DNA of 64,000 nt from Ceriagrion tenellum (Eukaryota > Arthropoda > Insecta > Odonata > Coenagrionidae). How positions within the stretch are numbered: the first letter of the stretch is position 1; each line of letters begins with the position of its first letter. A program made the position numbers and the translations under genes. The notes under the pieces were generated by a model. It had not been told where the DNA came from and searched no databases. It saw only the letters and a list, made by a program, of their open reading frames with translations. Location of the stretch: contig OY720636.1 of assembly GCA_963169105.1 (NCBI GenBank), forward strand, positions 135,957,747-136,021,746, written 5' to 3'. This document shows, in pieces, positions 47,561 to 60,673 of the stretch.

Positions 47561-49940
47561 TAGGGGTTCCCGAGCCAGAAAGCGAACAGTGGTACGTGCT
47601 ATCAGGGTAATTAGAATTGTCTGGGAGAATATTCTTCTCAGTACTTTGATATCTATGAAGTTCAACAGAAAATTTTAGCAAAGCGAAAATGTCTTTCATC
47701 GATAACGTGCCATATGAACGTCAAAAAGTTTCTGATTAGTGTGAGTCGATCTCGTAAGTTAATCAGGTTAACATTAGCACGTTGAAATATATTTTTCGAA
47801 CTGAATTTCATTTACAGATAAATTAAAGCTTAAGCAACATAAGTGTTTTTCAGTGTATGAACAAGCTTCCACTCCCATTCATGCATTTTATGATGAAAAT
47901 AGAATTTGACTTTGATTGTGTGCACCCGTGAACAATTTGTACGTAAATTTAAAAATCAGTGTAAAATTATTTGTCTATATATTGTTGTCATCTTAGTGCT
48001 TTTTCTTAGCTTTTTTACTCGTGAAAAAATAAACATTAACAGCTAACGTACCTTAATCGCATTTTAATAATGATTTCCATTTCTAAAAATTTCTATAGCT
48101 ATTTAAAACTTCCAAGGATTTATAAGGTAATAAAACGTAAAATTACGTACATTCAGTAATGCCAAAACTTACAGCATTTTTGAAAGCATAATACAATAAA
48201 AATTTATTCTTATTGGAGTACTAGTTTCGTTGCATTTCTTACTATCTATGTTTCAATGAAACGCCAAAAATGCTCGGCTGCGCCATACTAAGGGAAGAAT
48301 ATTTGCTACCTAAGCACTACCTCAAAATAAAATTGAATAAACAACTGGAGTAAAACACAACATAGAGATACTTTGAAGTGAACGTCCTTTCATGTATTTC
48401 AGTTTTTGAAAAAGTGTTCATTTTTTTCCATAAAATAAAAATATAAATGACATCGTCTTACCTCAAAGAAGTTCTTTCCTCTGGACATGGGATGAGCCAT
48501 TTTTATTCAATTGTTTTAATCGACTGGCACGGAATTCAGCTATGATCTTAAAATTATTTTTCATTTGCATCACCGTCATAGATGACGTGTCGCGGTTCGA
48601 TGCTAAGTAAATAGTAGATAACATGAATTTCAAATTTTTAGATAGATTGAAAAAAATTTGGTTGCCTCTTCCTAGGTGCTAATATACGAGGATAAATAAA
48701 TTTACACATCGAAATTATGTACATGAACTAGTTTTTTTGGCTGTTTAAAGGATGCTCATGTAAGGATATCTTTACGGCTAAACAAATACCAAAGACCCGA
48801 AGACTCGCAATTTTGTTTAAAAGCCTGGTTAATTATGCTTTTTCAAGAAAATACTTAAGGGACAGGAAATTAAGAACTGTATGTATATGACGAAAGTCAG
48901 GAAAAGCCAAGAAGAATACATAAGACTTCAGTACCCTTTTTTCCTTAGAACCAAGTCGAAAATTTGGTAACAGTTAAAGGTAATATATTTGCATATATCT
49001 GCATAATATTTTTATCCAGGACATCTATGATGGTGTTACAATTGAAAAAATAGTTTTAAGAACATAGCTGAATTCAGCAATAGCCCATTAAAAAATTGTA
49101 AGTGTAGTGGCATATTCCACGGTTAGAACCATTTATTGCACGGAAAAATTATCTGGAGAAGCGTCTTACCGTTAAAGGTCCTGTTATGACAGACAGAGGT
49201 TTAAAGGAGGAGATAAATGGTTTGCCATTATTGGGTACTTCACCATTAAAAATGTGGCTCAGATCAATGCATAGAAAATATTCAAAAAGAACTCATTAAG
49301 AATTATAGTATGCTCATAAAGGTATCAACAAGACAGAGTTTGCACACTAAGAGTCCGTTGAGATGAAATGATCCGCTGAACGTTAAAGTTTGACTGGTTA
49401 AAAATATACTGCGACATTGAGTGAAAAACCCTCATTAGAAGATCATTTCATTCCACATAATTTCTTTTAGAACTGTACATGCAGCAAATGAGTACACTTA
49501 ATCCAAAATAATTGACGAAGAATTGAATTATGAATTAAATCAATGAAATGTATATCTGTATGTGTTTGTTATATGCAGTACCGAAAAGAAGTACTTATCA
49601 TGCCACAGACTTAAATGGAAAGCAAATTAATAACAGTTTTCGCAACTTATGTCTGAGTAGATACGTCGCTATCATCGCATCCAGCAATGTAAGAAATGCA
49701 AAAGAAAGGGTTACTATAAGCAATTGCATAGTAATTAGGAATATCTCTCGCTAATTAAGTTTTATAAAATGTCTTCATATACTATTCCACATTCCTCAAC
49801 AGCTATTCTAAAATATTTTTTATTATCATATAGCATTTTGACTTTACACAAATAACACTAAAATTACAGATAATTTTGATGCACTAGTGAATAATGTTAA
49901 ATATGAAGACTCACAGCATGAATTTTTATGGGGCAACTTT
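47561..49940. other. AT-rich stretch without recognised genes
   Basis: Only short frames; no repeats noticed. Confidence 0.5.
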
Positions 49941-50330
49941 GCAAAGACACTCTTTGGGTTGGTCTTTGAGAGAATACTCACCTTACCGAATTTAAGGCAC
50001 GGCCCGAGCGTGACCCCCATCATGCCTCCCACCTATTTCGCTTGGATTTACGAGTCTCCCATTAAAGTCGCCAAACGCAGCCGCAGTGCTTCATAGCCTA
50101 GCTTCGGGTCGCACTGCGGGAGAGTGAGCCGTCGCGCCGCGGCATTGTATCCCGGCGCATGAAGAAGCTCCATACAAAGGAACGTGATGGATGTCCGAAA
50201 TCAGCGGCTGTTCGACTGCTGTTGCATTCGGTGGGCAAGAAGGGCGAGGGATGAGAAGAGGAAAGACCATTGAGGTAGGCGAGGAGGGCATGACATCATC
50301 AAACTGTAACCTGACAACCATAATATCCTC
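49941..50330. other. GC-rich island, unassigned
   Basis: CpG-rich between about 49990 and 50300 (GGCACGGCCCGAGCGTGACC; GTCGCGCCGCGGCA). Short frames on both strands (69 aa plus, 107 aa minus) have no domain. It resembles the other islands in size and could be a conserved regulatory block. Confidence 0.3.
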
Positions 50331-53100
50331 CATATTGCTTCCCCCTGCTCTTCCCTTGCTTTTATATATAGGTCGGACGAGTAGACACATTAGAGAATGT
50401 ATTAAGCAAGACAATTTGCATTTTTTTGAAAACGGAAGGTAATTATTTGTGGAATTACAGATAAGTTACTTTGTGATATTGATTCAACTCAATTATATCT
50501 AAGACTATAACTTGTTTGCAAAAAACGGATTGCTATTGATTTCAATGAATATAAAATAGTATTCACGAATAATGCTTTTCTAAGAAGCACAATCATGATG
50601 GTTTTGAAGTATCGAGTTATCGAGGGAAACATCGAAAACTTGAAAAATTAGTGCGTCAGCCAGTTAGCGCTAATGTTAATAGGGGGGACAAAGATGGTAG
50701 ACTTGCCAAGCCCAACTTACAGTTTCAGGCATTGGCCTCCATAGCAAGTGCCTTCTGCGGCTTTCTCAATGGGGAAGACCAAGTAGGTTCGTAGCGACAA
50801 GAAGAGTGCGGAAAAGAGGAAAGGATCTGCCATCAGATTGAAGGCGGTATGGAGAGAGTCACAGTCATGGGTTCCCTATCAAATAGCTCCCAATTGGGTT
50901 AAATGCAAGAAACAGCAGCATTCACCTGGTATGATAATACATTGGTTTCAATCTACTTTGGAGATGACTGGCATTGTCACTCCTTAACATCTTTGGTCCT
51001 ACAAAGCCAAAAATTACCTAAATCCTACGATCCAGCTCTGTTTCCAATGTAGATTGGTTACAAATTTTGAAGCATTATTGACTATCCTTGACATCTTTGC
51101 TTCAGTTTTCCGATGATATACTATAATGTATGTAATACGCGTCCATCAAGTTTGCCAACCATAAAATCCTCATAATTAATCTCATTAAAGAAGTCTTTTA
51201 TGAACGAAAATTACTTCTATGTTAAAAGAAAAAGCGCTAGGTATTTTTCTACTGAATTTTAACTAGGGAACTATTTTCAATGCACAGGCATTTTTAGGTG
51301 CCGATGAGTTAAATTAGGTACTACCATTTGTAGAAACTGGATAAGCTATAATAAATCGCCGCAGAAAAATACCTAGGGTCCCTATTCATCATTAAAAATT
51401 AATTTGCACGAAGTCAAGCATTAAAACTCAATGTCTATAGAGAGTGCTTAGATTTTCATACGGTTCATTCGTTGTCAAATCGCCAGACCAATACCCTCAT
51501 CCTCTTTGATTTTGTTTAAACTTTCTGGCATAGTAGAAATTGACGTTCAGAGTGATTGGGAGGGATATACTTTTTGTAATTTCAAGCAGTTGCTAAGTCT
51601 CTGCATAACGCTGGTTTCCTTGTTTTTGCGAACAAAAGATCATATTTACAGTGCTACTTCGGTGTCAATTGGTAGAACATAGCCAAACAAATGAATGAGA
51701 GGAAATAATTCTACCTAAGCGAAGACAATATTGTTTTAAAAAAACCCGAAATAAAATCGCATTAACCTTACAAGAAAATAAAATCATTGCGGGTGAGACT
51801 TTTGGAACTTTATTCAAAGTGATAACTTGTAAATATAAATCTTTGTTAGCTGTACCATTCCAGGGCTGCATAAAATTTCTTTAATTTTTTATGGCATTTT
51901 GCTTGACAATATAGTACAAATATAAATGGAGATATTACCGGAAACACGAACTTCTGTTCTCATGAATCAACTGGTACAAAACGTTGCTGTATATTCGCAA
52001 AGTTTTGTACTTTTTAAAATAACTTATTATGTACTTTATATTTATTCCACTACCAAAAAATTTAACCGAAATATGGGTCAATCTTTGCATTTTCACGGTG
52101 CTTTGACAGATTTGACCTTTCGATGAAAAATATCGAATTCATTAAACGATAAGTAATTTGCACATTCAATACCGCAAAACACTTTTAAACTAGAGATATC
52201 CCTACAAAGTTACGTCTTCTTATTACCTACTTCACTGAAGCCAAATTTAAGCCAAAAATAAATCATTGAGGACACTTTTTGAAGTTTATATTTTAAATAT
52301 AATAATTTAGCGAGTCAGATCATGCTTATTCTATTATGTATTTTCAATATTAATAACTTTGACAATGTCTAATCGTTCATAATTAATTCCATTATGTGTT
52401 ACTGTTTGATGGCTTCGGTTTTATCAGTCTGTCTCGTCCTCTCGTAAAAATCCATGTTCTTTCCTGTACCCGTTCGTTCAAACTTTCTGGTGTTATAGAT
52501 ATTTACATTCTAAGCCACTGGGGCGCATATATTTTTTTTAATTCTGAATATTAGCAAAGTCATTGCATATTGTTCGTTTGCTTTTCAACTTTCTCATATT
52601 TGAAAATTACATTTTCCGGGTGTTTCATCGCATTGCTGCTTTTTAATTCTACAGATTTGCCAGCGTTCCAGCAGGAGTCTTCAGGCCAAAGTGATTGTGC
52701 TAGTAATCGGATCATTTCATATTTTATCTTGTTGAATAAATTTCTCCGTAAAATAAACCTCATTAAGCACTTATTTCAGAAAATTAAATGACCCAAAACT
52801 TCCTCTTCCAAATAAATATACAAAGCCTTTGTATAAACTTTTCATTTACAGCATAAAAAAGTAATTAGACCAGATGTACAGTTACAGATGTACAGAAGTT
52901 TTACTTCTATTGCAAATGTCAGCGGTAAATCAGCTGAACTGTACAGGAGAGTGATATAATAGCGTCTAATATCGATTCACTTCACTCGCTGTATTAGTTA
53001 CAACGCGTATCTGAGGTATAGCATGTACTAGAAGAACCTCAGGCGTAGAAATGCTTTGTAATTATTTAAACCAGAGGACAAAACAATAAGTTGTCCTAAT
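50331..53100. other. AT-rich stretch without recognised genes
   Basis: No feature supported. Two CTTTCTGG-containing phrases near 51.52 and 52.48 kb (tTTCAAACTTTCTGG-like) and neighbouring text look alike and may be a very old repeat. Confidence 0.45.
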
Positions 53101-53700
53101 GATATCAGTGGTGAATGCGAATGGCTCAAGAAAGGAGAGCACGCAGAGGGGACTCTAGAGAATACGAGGGCAAGTCTGACACCTTAAGTATCCCCACTGT
53201 TACACTACATACAAATAATTAAGAAGTCGAGTGGGACTTCAAAAAATGAAAGGACAAATCCGACAGTGCATGAGCATGGAAAAGACTGACAAATATGAAT
53301 ATGGAAGGAGTCGGGACGCACTTGGGCGTCGGAGGCGAATGATAGTGTGAGGTGGAACAAGAAAAATGGAGGTTCGCAGCCGAAGATAAGCGGGATGGTG
53401 AGTGACAGAAGGGAAAAGACACGACGGCGGATATGCTGAAAGGGTGGAAGGGATGGAGGCGTGGGGTGAGGACGACGTTGAAAGGGAAACGAGGAATAGG
53501 AAAAGTCTGGCAGTGTCGGTTCTTTGGGGTCGGAGGAGACAGTTGAAAGAGAGAAGACGGGTGGAATCTAAAGAGGAAATGTCAAGGGGGAGAACATATG
53601 ATGTTTCGCGATGAAATATTTGTATACGCTCAATCCAGGACATTTGGAGAATGATACATTCAGGAAGAGATTCTCTCACATCAGGTGGTCTCCGAAAAGA
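53101..53700. other. Purine-rich island
   Basis: Plus strand is G/A-rich from about 53100 to 53600. The 146-aa minus-strand frame 53239-53679 is Ser/Leu/Pro/His-rich from this skew, with no domain. Confidence 0.35.
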
Positions 53701-55968
53701 TTGGTGCCACTAGAAAAATGAAGTGTTGTGTCCAAAACAAAATCTTCTTGTCAGTATTTTGGGATGAGATTTTTGCTTGAAAATCAAATCATTTTCAGCC
53801 GATACTGAAAGCTGTAATGCTAGGATAGAAATCTTTAAAGAAATATCGCGACCTAATGGCAAAAATATTGATTCACGTGCATGTCTTTGTCCTAAAGAAT
53901 AAGAAATTATACAAAGAAGCGTTATAATTTAAAATTTAACATTGAAATTAAATTACAAAAGTAGAAAAAAGTGATGAGTGATTTTTATTAAGGGGTGACA
54001 TTTTGGCTAACTCTCAAAGAACTTTCCGTTGACATAGTATTATTTGTTTTTTTTTATATTAAGTTAACCTTCCACAAAAAAAAATTGAAATAACAAATAT
54101 CTTTACGAAAACAAAAGTATCAAAAGATTAAGAATCATAAATAAAAGATTACAGCCTTGCATGCGATTGAGATTATTTCTTCCTTTTGTATACAATTCAT
54201 TAGAAGAAGAAATATATGTATCATATGCGACACTTTTATCTTACTTCGGAATTGGACTCGAAATATAGGGTAAATTATAGGCGAAATTGTTTAGTTACGT
54301 TAGAATTATGGATATTTTGGAAAATGTATTTTTATAGTTACGTCTGTATCACACTTTGCTAAAAAGAAAATATTATTATAATTATTAAAAAAACATGCCT
54401 TTTCCTTAAAAAATTCTTAATGGAATCATTAGCTGCCAACAGTACCCTTCAAAACGTCTTCTTACCAATTGTTTCATTCCTTTTGATGTTTCTTTCACAA
54501 GAACGAATAGCCAACCATTGGACCCAATGATTATGAAAAAAACGGGGAAGGGATGAGAGGAGGAGATTTTAAGGAGAATTAGAGTGAAGGGAGAAGGGGT
54601 GTGGGAGATTAAGAAAGCTAAAGTGAGTAGGATAAAGTATTATGCGGGATAGGCAGGGAGGGGGAAGTATAAGACGCCAGACTGGAGAAAAAACAAGGAA
54701 TGAAATTTCGGCCAGCTATTGGAATTACGGTTGTTTTTAAGAGAGCATTATTCAGCGCGTTACGCGTTTGAAGGTCATATTTTCCTCGAAAGACATTTGT
54801 CTCCGTTGCTAACAACAGTCACTGAAAATTTTTAATACTTGGTGAGGTGAAACTTCTAGAAGTTTTTATGAGGTGATAACTACGAATATAAAAACAAATC
54901 TCCACTAAAATACAAAATAGCGAGAGGACATTGAAGAATGTAACGACCATTTAAGGTGTCTTCATCTTCTTCGTGTCTCGAGTTATCCAACTAAAAAAGT
55001 AAACATCCATCAAGCACTCCATTTATGATATTTTCAGGAGGTTAATTTTGAATAATTTCTTCTGGTTGATAGTTTCGACCCGAAATTTCTGGAAAAGATT
55101 CTTGATTTCTTGTTTTGAATTGCTGGAAATCGGAGAGAATCCTATAATTAAACTTCTCATGCCATTATGAGCTCGCAATCCTCTATATAGTCTGTGGATA
55201 TAGGAGCTTGAAAAACGCCCATAAATATCTGGCTACCTCTGTCTGCCCTTCAAAAATACCAGATAACGCGCTTAATGGGGATTTTGCATAAAAAAATACA
55301 TATTTGAAAGGATTTCATTCGCCTCAAGACAAATTTACATTAATGCTTGAATTCTCTCTAGCTATCTGAAAAATGGTAAATATTATGAATTACTGCCTTC
55401 TTTCTTTTACTCACACTCGAAAAATGAATAATTAAATTTCACTTGAGATGTAGCCACTTTTATCCAAATAGTTAGTCATGAACCCAGGGTCCTGCTCTGG
55501 CACTGTAGCCTGCTGGCCTGCACTGAACAACCTTAACGACAAAATTAAGAGTTAAGGTGAATTTTGACCAGCTTGATGACGTATCTAGAGAAAATATATT
55601 AAAAAGATATGTATATTATACTACCCGTTTAATAGAGAATTACTCAAACTTAATGCTCTTTTTCGTATAATGTTATCATAATGTCAAAATAAAAAATTAG
55701 TAACGTAAGATCTCTTTTAACAGGAAATTAATAAAAACTATATAATCCTGTAGCCTACTTTTTATTTTCTTTTTAGCATGGAAGACTTCGTTGTCAATTA
55801 TGGACCAGGAATTCGGATAACCCTTCTAAGTTGTCCCTAATGTCAGGATAGTTAACATCACCCACGCTGTAGAAGGAGAACATCCAACTCAGGCGATATG
55901 AAAACCACAGTATAAGCAGACTAAGACTTCACCTTGTACCCGCCGAGGCGTTTCAATTAGAGTTTAGA
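53701..55968. other. AT-rich stretch without recognised genes
   Basis: A G/A-rich patch at 54.54-54.66 kb is the only compositional change. No genes or ends seen. Confidence 0.45.
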
Positions 55969-57095
55969 ACATTTCGGCGCGAGCCGTTTAAGCGGGAGCC
56001 GTTTTGGCGCAGGGACGTGTGAGTAATTTGACCGATGCATCGTGTGACTATCGACAGAGTATCACTAGATAAAAATCAAGAAAGAAAAAAAAGAAAGAAA
56101 CGGGACATGGGTAGAAAGGACTCAAGCGCGAAGGTTCATAGACCCAAAAGCGGGCATTTTTTTCAGCTTCAAGGCGTAATCCGGGACGTAGCCCACGCTC
56201 TGAGGGTATCGGGGGATGTTAATCATATGCAGTATAAGTGAAACTTCGATTTATGTTTAATTTTTGTTTAATTCGATTTATGACAATTAAATATGCTCAT
56301 CCTTCTTCTGATTATTAAGTGGGAGAGTATGATTATTTTCTTGTTCTGCGATGAAAAATAACGGTTTAATAAATATTGTTGAGAATTCCGTGATCGAAAG
56401 CGTCACTTTCTTCCGCACAACTGAATGAGTGAGCGTAGTGTTTTAGGCGATAAAGAAAAAGGATCGACATGATTTATCATACATTTTTTTTCTCAACATC
56501 TAATATTTTGCCCAATTTATTGCATTTTAACTTCAGAAGCATTTAACAGTAGGGTAAATTATAGAAAGCTTCTTCAAAACTAATACATAGGTATCGCATA
56601 AACTCAAAGTTAGTTTAACCTAGGACTGATCTTATAAGAAGGAACATAGCCTTTTAAGGTTTGCAACACCAAACATATCAAAATACGATGGTGGATAAGC
56701 ATCAGCAACTTCACAACACCATATAAAAATTACAAATGTATAAAAGGGGATATAAAATCTTGGGAAATGTATGATCTGCTAGTTATCACCATTTCTACCT
56801 CAATCATTTATTAACTCCCAAAAGAGGAAATGTTAGCATATTCTTGGGAATCAGAGAAAAGGCTACCATGGCAATGCTAATTTTTTACAACAGAAAAAAC
56901 CTTTCGTAACATTAATTTATTTATCATGTACTTTATGCAAGCATGGTCACTGGTGACCTCATTTTAATTTATCATCCATCTATAGAAAGTATACTTGAAT
57001 CCCTGAGGTAGTCTTTTTCACTATCTCGGCTCCGGGGGTTTACTTACTTTATATGCCAACTATCTGTAGGGGAAGGAAGGGAGGAATGAGAGAAT

Positions 57096-58369
57096 GGGAG
57101 GTGTGGGACAGTTCAAATTTCCCTCCTTTGATTTATGTTGTATAGTTCTCAGTTTTCTCTCATGTTGAGAAGCAGTACCTGTACTTCCTCCAAAAATAGC
57201 TATAGGTTTACTCCTAAGAAGTTGTGTTTAGAAGAGGATATTCGTTTTAGCACCAATTTTGATAACTTTTATGGAAACCTTTTACTATATATTTCTTTGT
57301 TCCTAATAATAAATTTCTTACTTTCCAAGTACTGATGAAAATGAATGTATATCTGAAATATAACTGCGTATTTAAACAATATCTAGCGGCATCTTATTTC
57401 GTGTTATTGCCTGTGAAATACAAAATGGTGGATTAGGGAGGTCTGGAACATTAGATAGGTGGGAGGAATGGGACAGTGTCCCACTCCTCCCTTGGAGTAT
57501 CACTTTTTGAGGTTTAATTTTATAATACATTTTAAATTGGTTTTAGTTAACTGTGCCTCATAAATGGGAAGAAAACTGAGCCACATAAGGTACCAGTGCC
57601 AAATTGTACCATTCTGGAGGCTGTGAAGATGATTTTTGAAGAAGGTAAAAGTGTACGAGAGGTAGCAAGAATAAAGAGTTTGTATGCATTATTGTCTCAC
57701 CGCTTTCCAAGCAAGAACTGTGGCCTATGAGTATGCAGTGGACTGAACAAGAAGACATTTTCACAGAAAAAAAGGATATTGTTCTGAAACTCAATTCCCC
57801 CATTTTGTTTAAAGGCACAGAAAGAGTGGAGTCCTTGTTTACTTTTGAAATTGATTTGACAGGATATAATGTACAGTAATTTTGTCACAGTTTTTAGCAA
57901 AGTAATTTATATTTCAGCTTTTAAATGCTTGTTAATTATATTTTCTGAAGGTCCGTCTATGCACAAAGTATCCAGTGTTTAGTTAAGTTAGCAATTTGCG
58001 ATTTGGTTACCAAAAAAACATGAATATTCAATGAAAAATCATATATAATAAATGTACATTAATGAGTAAACTTTATCATTTATGTATTTGAACTTGTTTT
58101 TTATTTTTCTTGCCGTGTTATCACATTTAAATTGGTGTCCCATTCCTCCCACTTAACCGTCCCATTCCTCCCTGAATCAGGGAGGACTGGGACATTTGTC
58201 ATATGTTCAGAAAAAACCAAGTTTCACAGTTATCGCCTTCTTTTATTCTAGTATGCTATTTGATATGGATGTTAGAAGGTTCAAGGCAATATATGATGGC
58301 GAAAAAATTGTTTTATACAGTTAATTTTTTTACAAAATACTTTCTTCCAAAAAGTGTCCCATTCCTCCC
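57096..58369. repeat. Cluster of GGGAGGAATGGGACA-type motifs in both orientations
   Basis: Forward copies at 57096-57110, 57436-57450, 57461-57475 and 58180-58194. Reverse copies (TGTCCCATTCCTCCC) at 57477-57491, 58136-58150, about 58158-58172 and 58355-58369. Neighbouring forward and reverse copies form palindromes at 57461-57491 and 58158-58194. The copies surround the pogo-like fragment at 57564-57880, which suggests they are its terminal or subterminal binding sites. Confidence 0.75.
57564..57880 (+). pseudogene. Pogo-like transposase, N-terminal region (decayed)
   Basis: An ATG (MGRKLSH) begins the segment. In the next phase comes TILEAVKMIFEEGKSVREVA, which resembles the psq-type helix-turn-helix opening pogo/jerky transposases. 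A third phase gives ARTVAYEYAVD, like the (K)LAYEFAV-N block, followed by KGTERVESLFTF. The order and spacing fit a pogo-family N-terminus with frameshifts. The DDE core is absent. The inverted 15-bp motifs around it support a transposon remnant. The call rests on short matches. Confidence 0.45.
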
Positions 58370-58375
58370 ATGCTT

Positions 58376-58705
58376 ACCCGACCTTGCCACTCTTCGCTGT
58401 GGTACATTGTGATTGCATGGATGAGAAATGAGGATAAAACAAGGCATACGTTTCATATAAGTATTATTTTGCAATACTTGTGGGTATACAATATTTTTTG
58501 TTTTGCCATTTTTTGCGTAGATATAAAGGCTATTTGGTTTGCCGACACGGGAACACGCAACATACAGTTGTCCATGTGAGAAGCAATCCGCATCTAAATC
58601 TAGACCACAAAATTCCAAAGATTGACCTTAAGCTTTATTAATTGTGATTGCAAACGCCAATCGAATTGGGAATTGCAATCTTTTTAATTGAAATTTTTGT
58701 TTTCG
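58376..58705 (-). pseudogene. Helitron RepHel, helicase C-terminus and 3' end (decayed)
   Basis: The minus strand encodes PIRLAFAITINKA, a stop where the family has Gln, then GQSLEFCGLDLDADCFSHGQ, LYVACSRVGKPNSLYIYA and KNIVYPQVLQ. This is the Pif1-like helicase motif VI region that ends Helitron proteins. About 60 bp downstream is CCACAGCGAAGAGTGG (58403-58388), the hairpin typical of autonomous Helitron 3' ends, followed by CGGGTA, but the terminal CTAG is not intact. The 5' part of the helicase and all of Rep are missing; at about 58705 the sequence passes directly into LINE reverse transcriptase on the same strand. Confidence 0.85.
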
Positions 58706-58708
58706 ATC

Positions 58709-59260
58709 ACTGAGAAAGTCACTTATCGAATTCACTATTTTTCTACTAACTCCGCATGATTGCAATTTATATATGAGTTTTATGTGAGGAACCTCGTCGA
58801 ATGCCTTCTTGATTGATCATGAAATCCAGGAATATCGCTTCGACTTGCTTAATTGATTCATCTGATTTGAGGATATCATGAAGGAAGAGCGCAAGCTGTT
58901 TCGCAGGACCTGCCCTTTCGGAAGCCGTGCTGACTGCAATTTAAAAAGTTACGATTATCCAGGAATGCCATAATATTACCAACGACAATTTGTTCGAGGA
59001 TCTTGTATAAAAGTGATGTTAGCGATATAGGCCGGTAATTTTCTGGGTCACTTTTCTTTCTATTCCCTTTTTTGAATATCGGAGTGACGTTGGCTATTTT
59101 CCAGTCTTGGGGTACCTTGCCTTCGGATAATGATTTGTTAAATATAATTTCTAAGAATGGTGCAATCTGTGGCACTAACTCCTTCAGCACACGTGCAGAT
59201 ATACAATCTATTCCTTCAGAGAATAAACGTCCCGTAGATAATGTTGTGATGAAAATGGTG
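58709..59260 (-). pseudogene. Non-LTR reverse transcriptase fragment (CR1/L2/Jockey-like)
   Basis: The minus-strand frame 59190-58876 has KVPQDWKIANVTPIFKKGN, NYRPISLTSLLYKILEQIV and SQHGFRKGRSCET, the fingers and palm blocks of LINE reverse transcriptase. Upstream, ISARVLKEL fits the SPGPDGIS.R.LK block. Downstream in shifted phases come KQVEAIFLDF, AFDEVPHIKLIYKLQSCGVS and ISDFLSDRKQ, up to the domain before the YADD box. The catalytic YxDD itself is absent because the match stops at the Helitron junction. Frameshifts make it inactive. Confidence 0.88.
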
Positions 59261-60600
59261 AAGCCTTACCTCAAAAAAGTCGTAGCATAACAACATAGAA
59301 TTTCTTCACTTTAATTGTTCTTGCAGCTGAAATCAGCTTGCAACTGAAAGACGCTGATACCATGCTGTCGGCAAAAATGAGCAGAAAAAAATTTACAAAG
59401 AAGTAAAATAAACGAAGCAAACATTGAATTCTAAAACGTTTTTAGAAATGAAGATTAATATATTACGCTTACAGTGTAGTAAGGCTAAAGAAATGAGAAC
59501 GTGCTAATTAGTACTTCCTTACACACTGATGTGGATATATTGATAACGAGAAAAAAAACTCCGGAAACTGCCATGATTTCCAATGTGTAGATATGGAGAA
59601 GACAATCTGGAGTAAGAAAGTAAACTATCCGGACAGGTACTTGGTGATTGCCTATTCATTTTTTTCAGAATGCATCAGATATGGCAGCTATGAATGCACG
59701 GGTTGTGTGCAAAGGAAAGAACCTCTCATGAAAAATTACGAATTAAGTTGATAGAGAATCAAGCAGGAGAACTTGCACGTCGTTTAGACATTTTTCCTTA
59801 GGTAACGTACCAATGTCCCCACAGACTGACGCTAAGTAAATGTTCTGCAAGTGCTTACACTGTCCGAGGGTATTAAGCTTGTTCAAATCAGTACCACATT
59901 GTTGCTAAAAACATTTTATTGGAAGTGTAAATTTGTATCCAAATGCTTATTTTCCTTGCTATAATCTTAAAGTTTTTCAGTGTCAGAATTAAATTATTTT
60001 TACTTGTCTGATTCACAAAATGTTGCCAAAATATATACCATCACCATAATTTGGTGGCACCCATGAAAATGATATGCTGAGTAACAAACTGATAAAACTT
60101 GTATAAATGTACATGGATCATACTTGAAGGGTAAATGTAAAGCAAAAGAGAGTGTGATAGCTTTTACACAAAAGTTTGCTAATAAAAATCCTTTACATGG
60201 TAAAATATTACGAAAACCAATAAAATATAAAAATAATATTGATTATAATCTAATTTAATGGAAATGTTAAACAGTATATTTACTCAAAAATATTATAAAA
60301 CTTAATGAAACACTGTTGGGGAGCATGTGGCTTAGTTTGTAAAGAAAATTGCAAAGTAATCATAAAATGACGAGAAAAAAATGGGATAGTCAAAACGACT
60401 ACCAAGGCCATGTATATTAGGCGGGAAGTCCGGGCATTGTATTGTTAATCAGAAACGTAGAAAATATCAAGTTTCGTATGATTCCTGCACGACTTTTGTA
60501 TCACCGTTGTATATCATGATATATCGCATTGTATCCAGATGAGTGGTAATGCGCGGAAGCACAGCATCGTAGCGTCGTCCGCATTATTCAACCGGTCTCG
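59261..60600. other. AT-rich stretch without recognised genes
   Basis: No frame or repeat to support within the right part of the composite region. Confidence 0.45.
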
Positions 60601-60673
60601 TTCCGAAACGTCCCTGGGCCCAAACGGCTCGAGCCTAAACGTCCCAGCACCAAACGGGTCCGCGCCGAAATGT

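Larger units (their letters stand above)
55969..60673. mobile_element. Candidate large DNA transposon, or chance composite, bounded by inverted GC-rich ends
   Basis: The left side starts ACATTTCGGCGCGAGCCGTTT (55969) and continues with GAGCCGTTTTGGCGCAGGGACGT. The right side, read on the other strand from 60673, is ACATTTCGGCGCG, CCCGTTT, GGGACGTTT, GAGCCGTTTGGGCCCAGGGACGT. The same short units (GGGACGTTT, GAGCCGTTT, TTTCGGCGC) appear in mirrored order, so the two form inverted, unit-built termini. Between them lie relics of pogo, Helitron and LINE elements but no transposase that clearly belongs to these ends. No target duplication was found. Confidence 0.4.

Noticed and set aside
53239..53679. 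146-aa minus-strand frame as a gene
   Set aside because: Low-complexity Ser/Leu/Pro/His content caused by purine-rich plus strand; no motif or splice support.
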